From Acidobacteriota bacterium (GTDB lineage: Bacteria > Acidobacteriota > Blastocatellia > Pyrinomonadales > Pyrinomonadaceae): a DNA stretch of 64,000 nt. Below the pieces are notes generated by a model, which did no database searches, had not been told where the DNA came from, and worked only from the letters and a program-made list of their open reading frames with translations. Location of the stretch: assembly GCA_019639235.1 (NCBI GenBank), contig JAHBSG010000001.1, positions 236,580 to 300,579 of the forward strand, written 5' to 3'. A program made the position numbers and the translations under genes. Of this stretch, positions 45,451 through 54,585 are shown in pieces; the first letter of the stretch is position 1; each line of letters opens with the position of its first letter.

Positions 45451-45897
45451 ATGAGCAACGAAAACATTCAACCTCAGAGTTATTCCAATCATACACGCTG
45501 GTTTCCGCTTGTCCATTTCGTGATCTTTCCGCTGTCGCTTGTCCTGCTCGTTTGGGCGATCGTCGATGCGTGGCGGTTCTTCGATTCGGGATCGTTCAAG
45601 TTCCTCCTTTTGGCGGTGATCGTGATCCTCGTAAATCTCGCCGCACGCATTCAGGCGCTCAGGGCTCAGGACCGCCTGATCCGGCTCGAAGAGCGTTTAC
45701 GGTATGCGGCGGTTCTTTCACCTGAACTGGCCGAACGGGCCGCAGGTCTTCGCGTGGGCCAGATGGTCGCGCTTCGATTTGCTTCGGATGCAGAGCTTCC
45801 TCAGCTCGTCGAAGAAGTCCTCGCCGGCCGGCTAAACACGCAGAAAGAGATCAAGATGGCGATCAAGGACTGGAAGGCCGACCATTTCCGCGTCTAG
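45451..45897 (+). CDS. DUF6526-like small membrane protein
   Basis: The 148-aa protein has two hydrophobic helices (about residues 18-40 and 49-66). They are followed by a cytosolic segment containing RIQALRAQDRLIRLEERLR and LRVGQMVALRFASDAELPQL. I recall such proteins annotated as DUF6526; the role is unknown. It follows the ABC exporter by 15 bases and probably shares its transcript. Its stop overlaps the end of the convergent kinase gene by 4 bases. Confidence 0.7.
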   Translation: MSNENIQPQSYSNHTRWFPLVHFVIFPLSLVLLVWAIVDAWRFFDSGSFKFLLLAVIVILVNLAARIQALRAQDRLIRLEERLRYAAVLSPELAERAAGLRVGQMVALRFASDAELPQLVEEVLAGRLNTQKEIKMAIKDWKADHFRV

Positions 45898-46895
45898 CGG
45901 AGCTCGGCGGTGAGTATCTTACGAAGAGTTGGGTACTTTCCAAGTCGATCGATGGAACGAAGCACTACGCAGAACATCGGCTGGATGTACGCTTCGAAAT
46001 GATGCTTGCCGCGGAAGGCTGATTGGTAAGAAAACGTGCCGACGGCTTTGAGGCAACGCTGAACCGTCTGATGGTCAAACTCGATGCGGAAGTCGCTTTT
46101 GTCCAGGGCAGCGAGCCCCAATGCGGAACGCCCCACGAGGAAGTACGTGATCTTCTCGTCGAGCCACGAATCGCTTGGCGGCTCGGTTATGCGGTCAAGT
46201 AGAAGCGATACGAGGTCGTAAGCCGGGGAACCGATCCGCGCGTCCTGATGATCGATGATCGCAAGTGAACCGTCTGAACGAACCATCAAATTCGCTGCGT
46301 GAAAGTCACGGTGGCAGAGAACCGAAGCGCGATCTTCGAGCCAAACTGAGAGTTCATTGAACTCTTCTTCGATCGCCGAGTCTTCTGATGCGTCGATCGG
46401 TTGGCCGCGTAGTGATGTGAAGTAGTGTTCCTTGAAGAAGTTCAGCTCCCACAAGAGCTTTTCCCGATCGAATCGGAGCTTGCCCGCGACGGAACCGGAG
46501 GTAATTGCCAGCTCGGTAGCCGATTGGATCCTCGGGATAAGGTCGATCGCGGCATTGATCAGATCGTCGCGGTCTTCCGGCGTCGATCGAAGCAAATATT
46601 CCCGAAGAATTTCTTCTCCGAGGTCCTCGAGGATCACGATGCCGCTCTCGGCAAAATCGCGGATCACGCGTGCGACGGGAAGGCCCGCCCGCACGAAGAG
46701 ATTCGTTACATCAATTAGCTGGCGTGGGCCTTCTGTGTCGCCGGCGGCATAAACACACCCGATCAGCGTCGTGTCACCGCTCTCTATCCGGTAGAATTCG
46801 CGCGTTGAGGCATCCGGCGTGAGTTCGGCAACTACGTTGCCGAGCCCCGAGTCCGTAAGGACGTTTTGTAGTCGTACTTGCTGCTCTTTCGACAA
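45894..46895 (-). CDS. amgK: AmgK-like sugar kinase (aminoglycoside-phosphotransferase fold)
   Basis: The 333-aa protein has the APH fold. The catalytic loop is VLCHRDFHAANLMV and the metal-binding Asp is in IIDHQDARIGSPAYDLVSLL. The N-terminal half carries a weak nucleotide site (TREFYRIESGDTTLIG). Next to a MurU-like nucleotidyltransferase it matches the AmgK-MurU pair of Pseudomonas, in which AmgK phosphorylates MurNAc (or GlcNAc) at the anomeric position during cell-wall recycling. It starts 10 bases after the MurU-like stop. The substrate is inferred from fold plus neighbour. Confidence 0.72.
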   Translation of the reverse strand: MSKEQQVRLQNVLTDSGLGNVVAELTPDASTREFYRIESGDTTLIGCVYAAGDTEGPRQLIDVTNLFVRAGLPVARVIRDFAESGIVILEDLGEEILREYLLRSTPEDRDDLINAAIDLIPRIQSATELAITSGSVAGKLRFDREKLLWELNFFKEHYFTSLRGQPIDASEDSAIEEEFNELSVWLEDRASVLCHRDFHAANLMVRSDGSLAIIDHQDARIGSPAYDLVSLLLDRITEPPSDSWLDEKITYFLVGRSALGLAALDKSDFRIEFDHQTVQRCLKAVGTFSYQSAFRGKHHFEAYIQPMFCVVLRSIDRLGKYPTLRKILTAELR

Positions 46896-46905
46896 ATTGG
46901 GCCGC

Positions 46906-47886
46906 CTACCTTAAGGGGACCACGTAGAGGTCGCCAATGAATTCTCCGGGCTCGGCTTTTTCCGGAATTTCGCTGCAATTTCGCACCATTTCTGCCCGGA
47001 CGATCGCTGAATCATAGAACTTCTGACCGGATCTGATAACAACGCCGTCACCAACGATAGTACGTTCGAGTCTTGCACCGGGTTCAACAATGACCTCGTC
47101 CCAGAGAACTGAATCTGTAACAGAATTTGGCTCCGCGATCTCTGTGTGCCATCCGGTTACGTTTCCGCCTCCGCCGATCATTGCCATCGAGATATCGAGA
47201 TACCGCTTCATCGTCGAAAGCTCGAACCAGCGTCCGTCAGATACATGTGCCGAGATGATTTCGCCGGCATCTATTGCCCGCCGGTAGAAGCTCGGGAGGA
47301 TATCTGAATAGATGCCGCGTGGGATGTAGTCGAAAACCCTCGGTTCGAGTATTTGAATGCCGGTGTACATATACGGCGGCTCGCTGTCGGTCGGATCCAA
47401 CGAGCTCTCAGGCATGCCTCCAAAACCTGTGATCCGGCCCTCATCGACAAGAACTTCCGTGAACCGCTCGCGACGGACGTTTGGCAAAAGAACCATCGTC
47501 GCGACGGCGTTCGTTTTCCGATGAGTTTCGATCGCAGCGGCTAGGTCGATGTCAGTTATCAATTTGCCGTTGATCGTCAGGAATGTCGAGTCTCCTAGCA
47601 ACTCGCGGGCGTGGTCAAGAGCCCCGGCCGTGCCGAGGATGTCAGGCTGCTCGATTGAGTAACGGATCTCTACACCGAAATCATCGCCATTGCCGAGGGC
47701 GGCGATGACCGAGTCCGGTTGATGATGGACGTTTACGACTATCTCTCGGAAGCCGTATCGAGCCAGATACTCGGCGACATAGCCGACGAGGGGCTTTCCG
47801 AGGAACGGGATAGCCGGTTTTGTCCTATCGATGGTCAGCGGAAACAGGCGCGTGCCAAATCCCGCCGCGAGTATCATTGCTTTCAT
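46906..47886 (-). CDS. murU: MurU-like sugar-1-phosphate uridylyltransferase
   Basis: This 326-aa nucleotidyltransferase begins with MKAMILAAGFGTRLFPLT and has the conserved Lys in RTKPAIPFLGKPLV. The metal Asp region is FLTINGKLITDIDLAAA, where Asn-Gly-Lys replaces the more usual Asn-x-D. The C-terminal part (about residues 240-320, with VIVEPGARLERTIVGDGVVI) is a left-handed beta-helix, longer than in Pseudomonas MurU. With the AmgK-like kinase directly downstream, it would make UDP-MurNAc from MurNAc-1-phosphate. A mannose- or glucose-1-phosphate nucleotidyltransferase role is the main alternative. Confidence 0.68.
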   Translation of the reverse strand: MKAMILAAGFGTRLFPLTIDRTKPAIPFLGKPLVGYVAEYLARYGFREIVVNVHHQPDSVIAALGNGDDFGVEIRYSIEQPDILGTAGALDHARELLGDSTFLTINGKLITDIDLAAAIETHRKTNAVATMVLLPNVRRERFTEVLVDEGRITGFGGMPESSLDPTDSEPPYMYTGIQILEPRVFDYIPRGIYSDILPSFYRRAIDAGEIISAHVSDGRWFELSTMKRYLDISMAMIGGGGNVTGWHTEIAEPNSVTDSVLWDEVIVEPGARLERTIVGDGVVIRSGQKFYDSAIVRAEMVRNCSEIPEKAEPGEFIGDLYVVPLR

Positions 47887-47917
47887 TTACGAGGCTCGCT
47901 GGAATGCGAATGAAGAG

Positions 47918-47958
47918 GATACTCAAAAACGATCGGAGGCTGCAAACGCAGCCTCCGA
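47918..47958 (-). terminator. Rho-independent terminator after the FG-GAP protein gene
   Basis: On the minus strand CGGAGGCTGC / GCAGCCTCCG with a GTTT loop is followed by ATCGTTTTTG. It lies about 23 bases after the stop of the large secreted protein. Confidence 0.8.
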
Positions 47959-47980
47959 AAGCATAGAACAATGATTGAAC

Positions 47981-49597
47981 CTAGTTCTGCTGGAAGTTTG
48001 CAACCGGATAATCATTGGTAGCTCCCAGCTGCGAGGTCGTAACCGCGTTGTTGGTGCCGTTAAGTATCCAGAATGTTCCGGTTGCCGGACGCCAGATACC
48101 GAAGTCTGCCTTTCCGTCGCCGTCATAGTCTCCCATGACGCGAACGTCAGCGGTGCTGCTTGTTCCCCATGAAACCTGGTAAGGGGCTCCGGGAGTTGCA
48201 CTCGGCCGGACGAACCAAACGCGTGCTCCGCTGACCGTGCGGCTGACCGCAATATCCGTCTTTCCGTCGCCGTCGTAGTCGGCAGGGACGATGACATCCG
48301 TATCTAAACCAAACGGAACGATCTGCGTACCACCGCCAGAAAGCAGGTGCCAGAAGGCCGCCTGGCCGCCGCCGGCAGGACGCTGAACGACGAAGTCGTT
48401 CTTTCCGTCGCCGTCGAAATCTCCAACTGCCGGGAACGACGTGTTGCCACCGGTGCCCCACGGAATGAATGTAATGTTTCCGCCCGGGTTATTGAGGCTG
48501 CCGCGATAGAAGAAGAACGCCTGGTCTCCAGCACCTGCCGGTGAACGGAAAACTGCGGGATCGGCCTTCCCGTCGCCGTCATAATCGCCTACGACTGACG
48601 GGTTGTCGCCGGAGACGCCAAACGTTTCGATCTGAACAGTGTTGTTCGAACTGCGAAGGATGTAGAACGCCGCCACATTTGCTGCACCGGGACGCCACAC
48701 CGCAACATCTGCCTTACCGTCGCCGTCAAAGTCGGCAGGCGTAATGAAATCGGTGGTTGCGATACCCCAATCATAACCGACAACATTGCCGGTAGAGCTC
48801 GGGTTAATGAACCACCGAACCTGCCCGGCGATCGGCTGATTCGTCTGACGAGCAACCGCAAAGTCGGTTTTGCCGTCACCGTCAAAGTCCGCCACGGGCG
48901 AACCGCCGGGAGCTGCGGCTGAGTCAACCGTCAACGAAGCCGCCGAAACAGCGCCCGTATCACCGCCACCAGAGTCATTAACACGAAGTGTCCAGGTTCC
49001 GTTCGGGTTGGCAACACCAGCGAAGGCCGGCGTTAACGATGTAACAGCGCCGCTTGATGCAGTGCCGCCAACGGTTGTTGAGCGATAGTCGCCAGCCGGC
49101 GTCGGGTTTCCGGCTACGGAAAACCAGTTGGTGGCAGCGGCGGTATCCTTAAAGTTGTAGGGGCCCGCAAGGTCGTTGCCTGAACCGCAACCGGTCGGGG
49201 TCGTAGAACCGCGTCGCCCATAGACCGCAAACTGGGTACCATTCGGGGCGATCAATGTCGCGGTGACATCGCCTCCCCAAGTGTGAACCGGCCCTCCAAA
49301 GGTCATGCTTACTTCGACATTCGTCGGAGCACCTGAAAGTCCGCTCACCGTGAACGTTACATCACGATTGGACCCTGCCGGCACACCGCAGCCGGGGCCG
49401 CCGTCCGGAATCGCTCCAAGCGTACCTGCGTTTGCGGGGAAAGTCGCTGAAGGTGCGGATGCCGCGACTTCAACTGTATTGCTCGCTTCGACCTCAGTGT
49501 CGAGCGAACCAAGATAGAAGGCCGTTGCTCCGAAGACGCCAACGGCGGCAACGGCTGCAAGGCTTCGTGAGGACAAAACCTTTTGTGTCCAAGACAT
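47981..49597 (-). CDS. Large secreted FG-GAP/VCBS-repeat protein with a P-like domain
   Basis: The 538-aa protein starts at 49597 behind GGAGGG. It has a signal segment (about residues 8-30) and a beta-sandwich of about 140 residues that resembles a proprotein-convertase P domain (FTVSGLSGAPTNVEVSMTF, GTWTLRVNDSGGGDTG). Six or seven FG-GAP-type blocks of about 45 residues follow, each with a calcium-loop-like DxDGDGKxD motif: DFDGDGKTDFAVAR, DFDGDGKADVAVWRPG, DYDGDGKADPAVFR and others. A seven-bladed propeller on the outside is likely. The ligand is unknown. Confidence 0.8.
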   Translation of the reverse strand: MSWTQKVLSSRSLAAVAAVGVFGATAFYLGSLDTEVEASNTVEVAASAPSATFPANAGTLGAIPDGGPGCGVPAGSNRDVTFTVSGLSGAPTNVEVSMTFGGPVHTWGGDVTATLIAPNGTQFAVYGRRGSTTPTGCGSGNDLAGPYNFKDTAAATNWFSVAGNPTPAGDYRSTTVGGTASSGAVTSLTPAFAGVANPNGTWTLRVNDSGGGDTGAVSAASLTVDSAAAPGGSPVADFDGDGKTDFAVARQTNQPIAGQVRWFINPSSTGNVVGYDWGIATTDFITPADFDGDGKADVAVWRPGAANVAAFYILRSSNNTVQIETFGVSGDNPSVVGDYDGDGKADPAVFRSPAGAGDQAFFFYRGSLNNPGGNITFIPWGTGGNTSFPAVGDFDGDGKNDFVVQRPAGGGQAAFWHLLSGGGTQIVPFGLDTDVIVPADYDGDGKTDIAVSRTVSGARVWFVRPSATPGAPYQVSWGTSSTADVRVMGDYDGDGKADFGIWRPATGTFWILNGTNNAVTTSQLGATNDYPVANFQQN

Positions 49598-49769
49598 ACT
49601 AGAAATCTCCCTCCTCAGATTGCCCAAAACACAACTAAAACAAGCCCAATCGCTCGCTCAAGAGTGTTTTGGAAGACCAAATTTTCAAGACTTTAGAAAA
49701 GAAAAGTGCCCTAAAAGTACATCGTTTCGATTTTCATGTCAAGACGGCGTGGACAACACACGGCCAGTA

Positions 49770-49802
49770 AAGTGTCCGTTTTTATTTGCTTTGTGGACAC
49801 TT
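49770..49802. promoter_or_regulatory. Inverted repeat AAGTGTCC ... GGACACTT
   Basis: Perfect 8-base arms with a 17-base AT-rich spacer lie in the 264-base gap between the divergent FG-GAP and MFS genes, 60 bases before the MFS start. It could be an operator or leader hairpin; no regulator is recognised. Confidence 0.3.
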
Positions 49803-49861
49803 CATCAGAAGTAGCCGTGCCACATTGCCGTGAATCTGCTAACATCTCCGAGTTCAAAAAA

Positions 49862-51232
49862 ATGGCAGAAAAGAACGATAAGCGGGAGATCTTTGGCTGG
49901 ATCACCTATGATTGGGCAAATTCGGCCTTTTATACGACGGTCGTTAGCGTGCTGCTTGGGCCATATTTGACCGCTCTTGCACAAAATGACGTTGGACGCG
50001 GTGGAACGGTTCTTTCGCTCGGCGGGTACGCTTCGATCACCTCCGACAACCTGTTTACGTCAACACTCGGCGTTTCTGTCTTCGCGCAGGTCTTTCTATT
50101 GCCGATCCTCGGCTCGATCGCCGACTACACGAACCTAAAAAAGCGGATGATGGCCGGGTTTTGCTACACCGGCGTTATAGCAAGTTCGCTGCTGTTCTTC
50201 ATCACTGGCGACAACTACCTCTGGGGCTGTCTTTTGCTTGTCGCCGCGAACATATCATTTGCGGCAACGAACGTCTTCTACAATGCCTATTTGATCGACA
50301 TCACCACCGAGGACCGCCGCGACCGCGTTTCAAGCCACGGATACGCCGCAGGCTACCTCGGCGGGATCATAATGCTTTTTATCAACATCGCGTTGATCCA
50401 GTTGGCCCCGGCAATCGGCATTACGGAGGGAACTGCGGTTCGGATATCGATGCTTGCGGCATCGCTATGGTGGGGGCTTTTCGCGATCGTAACGTTTCGA
50501 TTGCTGAAGAGCCGGAATCAGAAGCGGGAGCGGAAAGACGGGCAAAATCTGCTAACTGCCGGATTTAGGGAACTTGGCGGGACGATCAAAGAGCTTTCGG
50601 GTTTGCGATACACGCTGCTCTTCCTTGTCGCGTATCTCTTCTATAACGACGGCATTCAGACCGTGATCCTCAACTCGTCCGTTTTTCTTTCTCAAGAGCT
50701 TTTCGTTTCCCGCGGACTCGAAACGGACCAGACGTTTCTTTTGGGAATATTCGTCGTCGCGCAGATCTCGGCGCTGATCGGGGCCATCGGATTTGAGTAC
50801 ATTTCGCGTTTTATCGGGGCAAAGCGGACGATTATGGTCTGTCTCGCCATCTGGTGCTGCATTGTCATTTTTGCTTACGGATTCCTTGAAACAACGGCCC
50901 AAGCCATCGGAATGGCCGTATTCATTGGGTTGGTACTTGGAAGCACGCAGGCTCTTTCAAGGTCGCTTTATTCACAAATGATCCCAAGGGAGCGTGAATC
51001 GGCATTTTTTGGAATCTATGAGATCTCCGAAAAGGGAACGTCGTGGCTCGGAAATGCGGTGTTTGCGGTCGTAATTGGCGTTACGGGTTCATATCGGCAG
51101 GCGATACTCGCATTGATAGCGTTTTTCCTCATCGGGCTTGTGTTGCTGGTGATCACGAATACGGTAAAGGCCATCCATCAGGCCGGAAATCTTACGCCTG
51201 AGGAAGCCGAGCTCTCGAATCCGCCGAACTGA
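49862..51232 (+). CDS. MFS transporter, UMF1/Atg22-like
   Basis: The 456-aa integral membrane protein has about twelve helices. The N-terminal EIFGWITYDWANSAFYTTVVS in outline is the family hallmark of UMF1/Atg22-type permeases. Later segments are PILGSIADYTNLKKRMM and GYAAGYLGGIIMLF, then a loop (KSRNQKRERKDGQN) between the halves. I chose the ATG at 49862; the frame open since 49,736 has no helix or ribosome site. The substrate is unknown; amino acids are transported by the yeast relative. Confidence 0.85.
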   Translation: MAEKNDKREIFGWITYDWANSAFYTTVVSVLLGPYLTALAQNDVGRGGTVLSLGGYASITSDNLFTSTLGVSVFAQVFLLPILGSIADYTNLKKRMMAGFCYTGVIASSLLFFITGDNYLWGCLLLVAANISFAATNVFYNAYLIDITTEDRRDRVSSHGYAAGYLGGIIMLFINIALIQLAPAIGITEGTAVRISMLAASLWWGLFAIVTFRLLKSRNQKRERKDGQNLLTAGFRELGGTIKELSGLRYTLLFLVAYLFYNDGIQTVILNSSVFLSQELFVSRGLETDQTFLLGIFVVAQISALIGAIGFEYISRFIGAKRTIMVCLAIWCCIVIFAYGFLETTAQAIGMAVFIGLVLGSTQALSRSLYSQMIPRERESAFFGIYEISEKGTSWLGNAVFAVVIGVTGSYRQAILALIAFFLIGLVLLVITNTVKAIHQAGNLTPEEAELSNPPN

Positions 51233-51233
51233 T

Positions 51234-51261
51234 TTGATGCTGGTTCCGTATCAGATATAAT
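51234..51261 (+). promoter_or_regulatory. Probable sigma-70 promoter of the LOG-family gene
   Basis: TTGATG (51234-51239) and TATAAT (51256-51261) are separated by 16 bases, 38 bases before the GTG start of the LOG-family gene and immediately after the MFS stop. Confidence 0.65.
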
Positions 51262-51298
51262 TTCGCTATCAAGAACCTGCGAGCGGAGGAAATCAACT

Positions 51299-51850
51299 GT
51301 GCCCGATAATGCCCCAGAGAAAATGGTGACGATCTTCGGCGGTTCTAAATGCACCGCGGATTCGCCCGAGTATCAAGATGCACATGATCTTGGGAAAAGA
51401 TTGGCAGAGGCAGGCTTTGCTATCTGCACCGGCGGCTATCTTGGAGTAATGGAAGCTGCATCCAAAGGAGCCCGCGAGGCAGGCGGACGCGTATTTGGGA
51501 TCGTGATGAACCAATTCCGCTCCGAGCCGAACCGCTTCCTCACCGATAAGGTTGCCACCGACCATTTTTACGATCGCCTGCAGAATTTGATCACCCGTTC
51601 GGTCGGGTTCGTCGCCTTCCGCGGAGGAATGGGAACGGTCACCGAGATATCTCTCGTTTGGAACAAGCTTCAAACCAATGTCCTTTCGCCGAGGCCGCTC
51701 GTGCTGGTCGGCGAATGCTGGCGGAATGTCGTAGCGAACTGGGAGAAGGAACTCGTCGTATCTTCAAAGGACGTTGGCCTCCTCGATTTCGCAGCAAATG
51801 CGGATGAAGCAAGTTCGATCATCCTTCAACGTTCAGGAGTAGCAATATAA
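51299..51850 (+). CDS. LOG-family protein (nucleoside-5'-monophosphate phosphoribohydrolase-like)
   Basis: This 183-aa Rossmann-like protein starts at GTG behind GGAGG. It shows TIFGGSKCTADSPEY near the start, FAICTGGYLGVMEAASKGA and the signature FRGGMGTVTEISLVW. The family motif PGGxGTxxE has Arg instead of Pro here. LOG proteins release free cytokinin-like bases from nucleotides or act as lysine-decarboxylase-like enzymes of unclear role. It ends at the base before the AIM24 start, so the two are likely co-transcribed. Confidence 0.82.
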   Translation: MPDNAPEKMVTIFGGSKCTADSPEYQDAHDLGKRLAEAGFAICTGGYLGVMEAASKGAREAGGRVFGIVMNQFRSEPNRFLTDKVATDHFYDRLQNLITRSVGFVAFRGGMGTVTEISLVWNKLQTNVLSPRPLVLVGECWRNVVANWEKELVVSSKDVGLLDFAANADEASSIILQRSGVAI

Positions 51851-52720
51851 ATGAATTGTCCTAAATGCACAGCTGATATCGCTCCAAATGCACGATTTTG
51901 CGGATCCTGCGGCTTTACTTTGGCGGTCGCCGAACCGCCTCCGGTCGTTGGTGCTCCGCCGCCGCGGTCGAATGAAACATTTCATTTCGATCAGGACGGC
52001 CGCGGCCAGGGAAGAGGGTACACTTGGGAGATAAAACACGCCGGTTCGTTCGCTCTCGCGGTCGTTAAGCTGGATGCGGGCCAGTCGGTCAACGCCGAGG
52101 CGGGCGCAATGGTCTCGATGTCCTCGAATGTCGATCTTCAGTCGCAAATGAAGGGTGGGGTGTTTGGCGCATTAAAGCGTGCCGTCGGCGGTGAATCTGC
52201 CTTCGTTTCAACCTTTACGGCACAGGGCGGACCCGGCGAGGTCGCACTCGCTCCCGGAACTCCCGGCGATATCGTCGGTATCGAGATGCGGAACCAACAA
52301 TTCAAGGTCCAGTCGAGTTCATACCTGGCCGGCGATACAAGCCTTACGGTCGAGACAAAGTTCGGCGGAGCGAAGTCTTTCTTTGGCGGAGAAGGGCTGT
52401 TTTTGCTCGAGGTTTCAGGCAACGGACTGCTTCTCATATCATCTTTTGGAGCGATCCACCGGAAGGTTCTGGCACCAGGCGAGGGGTATGTGGTCGATAC
52501 CGGGCATCTTGTGGCCTGGGAAGGGCATATGCAGTACAACCTTCGGAAAGCGTCAAAGGCCGGTTTTTTCCGTAGCTTGGCGAGCGGCGAGGGCCTCGTA
52601 GCGGAGTTTTCGGGCCCGGGAGAGGTCCTGATCCAGACCCGAAACCTCGCGGCATTTGCCGGAATGCTGAAGCCTTTCTTCCCGTCACAATCGGGCGGCG
52701 GCATTAGCTTCGGCAATTAG
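51851..52720 (+). CDS. Zinc-ribbon plus AIM24/TIGR00266-like protein
   Basis: The 289-aa protein begins with a four-cysteine zinc ribbon, CPKCTADIAPNARFCGSC (residues 3-20). A Pro-rich linker precedes the AIM24/TIGR00266 beta domain (about 45-285). Typical segments are VKLDAGQSVNAEAGAMVSMS, GEVALAPGTPGDIVGIEM and HLVAWEGHMQYNL. The family makes trimers of beta-prism-like folds; the function in bacteria is unknown. It directly follows the LOG-family gene and precedes ptsI by 14 bases. Confidence 0.82.
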   Translation: MNCPKCTADIAPNARFCGSCGFTLAVAEPPPVVGAPPPRSNETFHFDQDGRGQGRGYTWEIKHAGSFALAVVKLDAGQSVNAEAGAMVSMSSNVDLQSQMKGGVFGALKRAVGGESAFVSTFTAQGGPGEVALAPGTPGDIVGIEMRNQQFKVQSSSYLAGDTSLTVETKFGGAKSFFGGEGLFLLEVSGNGLLLISSFGAIHRKVLAPGEGYVVDTGHLVAWEGHMQYNLRKASKAGFFRSLASGEGLVAEFSGPGEVLIQTRNLAAFAGMLKPFFPSQSGGGISFGN

Positions 52721-52734
52721 TCTTTTTCTCGGAA

Positions 52735-54510
52735 TTGATACACGTGAGCGACAGCGCAGGCCGAAAAAACCAGATCAGGTATGTCGGCAGGGCTGTCTCT
52801 CGCGGTATTGCGATCGGGCAGATCGTTTCCCTTTACGGCGACCGGCGACAGTTCTTCCGGGTATCGATCAATGAAGATGCCGTTTCGGGTGAAGTAAAAC
52901 GGCTTCGGACGGCGATAGCAGTCGCCCGCGACCAGATCCGTCGCCTGATCAGATCGGAGAATACCGCGCTGAACTCGATCGCCGAGGGAATACTAGACAC
53001 CCACCTCCTTGTTCTCGAGGATCGAAGTTTTCTTTCAGCTCTTGAGGATTCGATCTCACAAGAACACGTCAACGCCGAATGGGCGGTGAAAACCGTCACC
53101 GATTCTTATCTGATCAAGTACCGCTCGCTCGACGATCCGAACATCCGCGAAAGAGCGACGGACATTCAGGACATCTCCGACAGGATACAAGCCGCTCTCG
53201 GCCAAAGGCGTCGAACGCCGATGCGGCTTCCGGCGGGATCGGTTTTGGCGGCCAAAGAGATCCGCCCTTCGACGCTTATCGAGCTTGGCGAAGACCGCCC
53301 GATCGCGATCGTAAGCGAACACGGGGGCTGGACGTCGCACGCTTATATTCTCGCCCGTGAACTCAACATTCCTGCCGTAACTGGACTTCGAAAGATACTT
53401 AGGCACCTTCGAAACGGTGACAGGATCATAGTTGACGGATACCGGGGCGAGGTCGTACTGAATCCTTCTGCGGCAACAGAGGCCGATTACCGCGACCGGG
53501 CACCCAAAGCCCCTGAAATAAGCAAGATCGTTAAGGATGTTACCGAACCGGCAAGAACTCTCGACGGTCGTGTTATCCGGCTGAGCGCGAATCTGGACTC
53601 GGTCAACGGGTATCCGATCGCAAGGCGAAACGGTGCGGACAGTGTCGGATTGTTCAGGTCGGAATCGTTGATCGGCCGCTTCGGAAGGTTTCCGACGGAA
53701 GCACAGCAGTATGAGGCTTATTCGACGCTTTTGCGGTCGGCGGCGGGCCACAGGGTTAACATACGAACATTCGACATCGGTGTTGGCCAGATTTCCGGAC
53801 GGGGCGATGACCGCGAGCGAAATCCGGCCCTTGGGCTTCGCGGAATTCGGCTCAGCTTGAGCTATGCGAAGGAATTCCGACGTCAGATCAGTGCGCTACT
53901 TCGTGCCTCGGCCGCCGGCGAGATGAACATTGTGCTTCCAATGATCTCTGACCCCGGCGAGGTACACGAGGTACGCGAGATCATTATCGATGTTCGAGAA
54001 CGGCTCCGCTCGCGTCGCATCGCATTCGGCGAACCGAAGATCGGGATCATGATAGAGGTTCCGGCGGCCGCGATCCTTGCGGACGAACTTTGCGCGGAGG
54101 CGGACTTTTTCTGCCTTGGCACAAACGATCTTATTCAATATCTTCTGGCGGCGGACCGAGATAACGAAAACGTTGCAAATTGGTACCAGACGCTGCATCC
54201 GGCGGTCTTGCGGACCGTTCGCGACGTGCTCGCCGCGGGAAAGAACGGGAACCGGCCGGTTACGTTGTGCGGCGAAATGGCCGGCTCGCCGTTCTATATT
54301 CCGCTCCTGGTCGGCATGGGAGCTGAGGAATTGAGCATGAACGCCAATTCGCTTCCCGGTGCACGCCGCGTAATCGAATCGATAGCATTCGAGGAGGCTC
54401 AGGCCCTGGCAAGGGAAGTTCTAAAGCTTCCGACGCCGGCATTGATCGAAAGCCGCGTCCGCGAGGAAATAAGGCTCAAGTGGGAACACCTGTTTTTAAG
54501 CGGCGGCTGA
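52735..54510 (+). CDS. ptsI: Phosphoenolpyruvate-protein phosphotransferase (PTS enzyme I)
   Basis: The 591-aa cytosolic enzyme passes phosphate from phosphoenolpyruvate to HPr. The phosphohistidine site is SEHGGWTSHAYILAREL. The PEP-binding barrel has GLFRSESLIG, IRTFDIG, NPALGLRGIR, MIEVPAAA, LGTNDLIQY and the catalytic Cys in LCGEMAGSP. In the barrel the usual DIGGDK is DIGVGQ, followed by SGRGDDRE, so this loop differs from textbook enzyme I while the arginines and acidic metal ligands remain. The frame opens at TTG 52735, with a GTG at 52744. No HPr gene is adjacent. Confidence 0.9.
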   Translation: MIHVSDSAGRKNQIRYVGRAVSRGIAIGQIVSLYGDRRQFFRVSINEDAVSGEVKRLRTAIAVARDQIRRLIRSENTALNSIAEGILDTHLLVLEDRSFLSALEDSISQEHVNAEWAVKTVTDSYLIKYRSLDDPNIRERATDIQDISDRIQAALGQRRRTPMRLPAGSVLAAKEIRPSTLIELGEDRPIAIVSEHGGWTSHAYILARELNIPAVTGLRKILRHLRNGDRIIVDGYRGEVVLNPSAATEADYRDRAPKAPEISKIVKDVTEPARTLDGRVIRLSANLDSVNGYPIARRNGADSVGLFRSESLIGRFGRFPTEAQQYEAYSTLLRSAAGHRVNIRTFDIGVGQISGRGDDRERNPALGLRGIRLSLSYAKEFRRQISALLRASAAGEMNIVLPMISDPGEVHEVREIIIDVRERLRSRRIAFGEPKIGIMIEVPAAAILADELCAEADFFCLGTNDLIQYLLAADRDNENVANWYQTLHPAVLRTVRDVLAAGKNGNRPVTLCGEMAGSPFYIPLLVGMGAEELSMNANSLPGARRVIESIAFEEAQALAREVLKLPTPALIESRVREEIRLKWEHLFLSGG

Positions 54511-54545
54511 AAGTGAGCGCTGCGGCAGGGAAAAGATAAATTCCG

Positions 54546-54575
54546 ATTACATATGTTCAACAATTTTGCTATAAT
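54546..54575 (+). promoter_or_regulatory. Probable promoter of rnpB
   Basis: ATTACA (54546-54551) and a perfect TATAAT (54570-54575) with an 18-base spacer lie about 11 bases before the mapped 5' end of the RNase P RNA. Confidence 0.55.
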
Positions 54576-54585
54576 TTTGGTTGCC

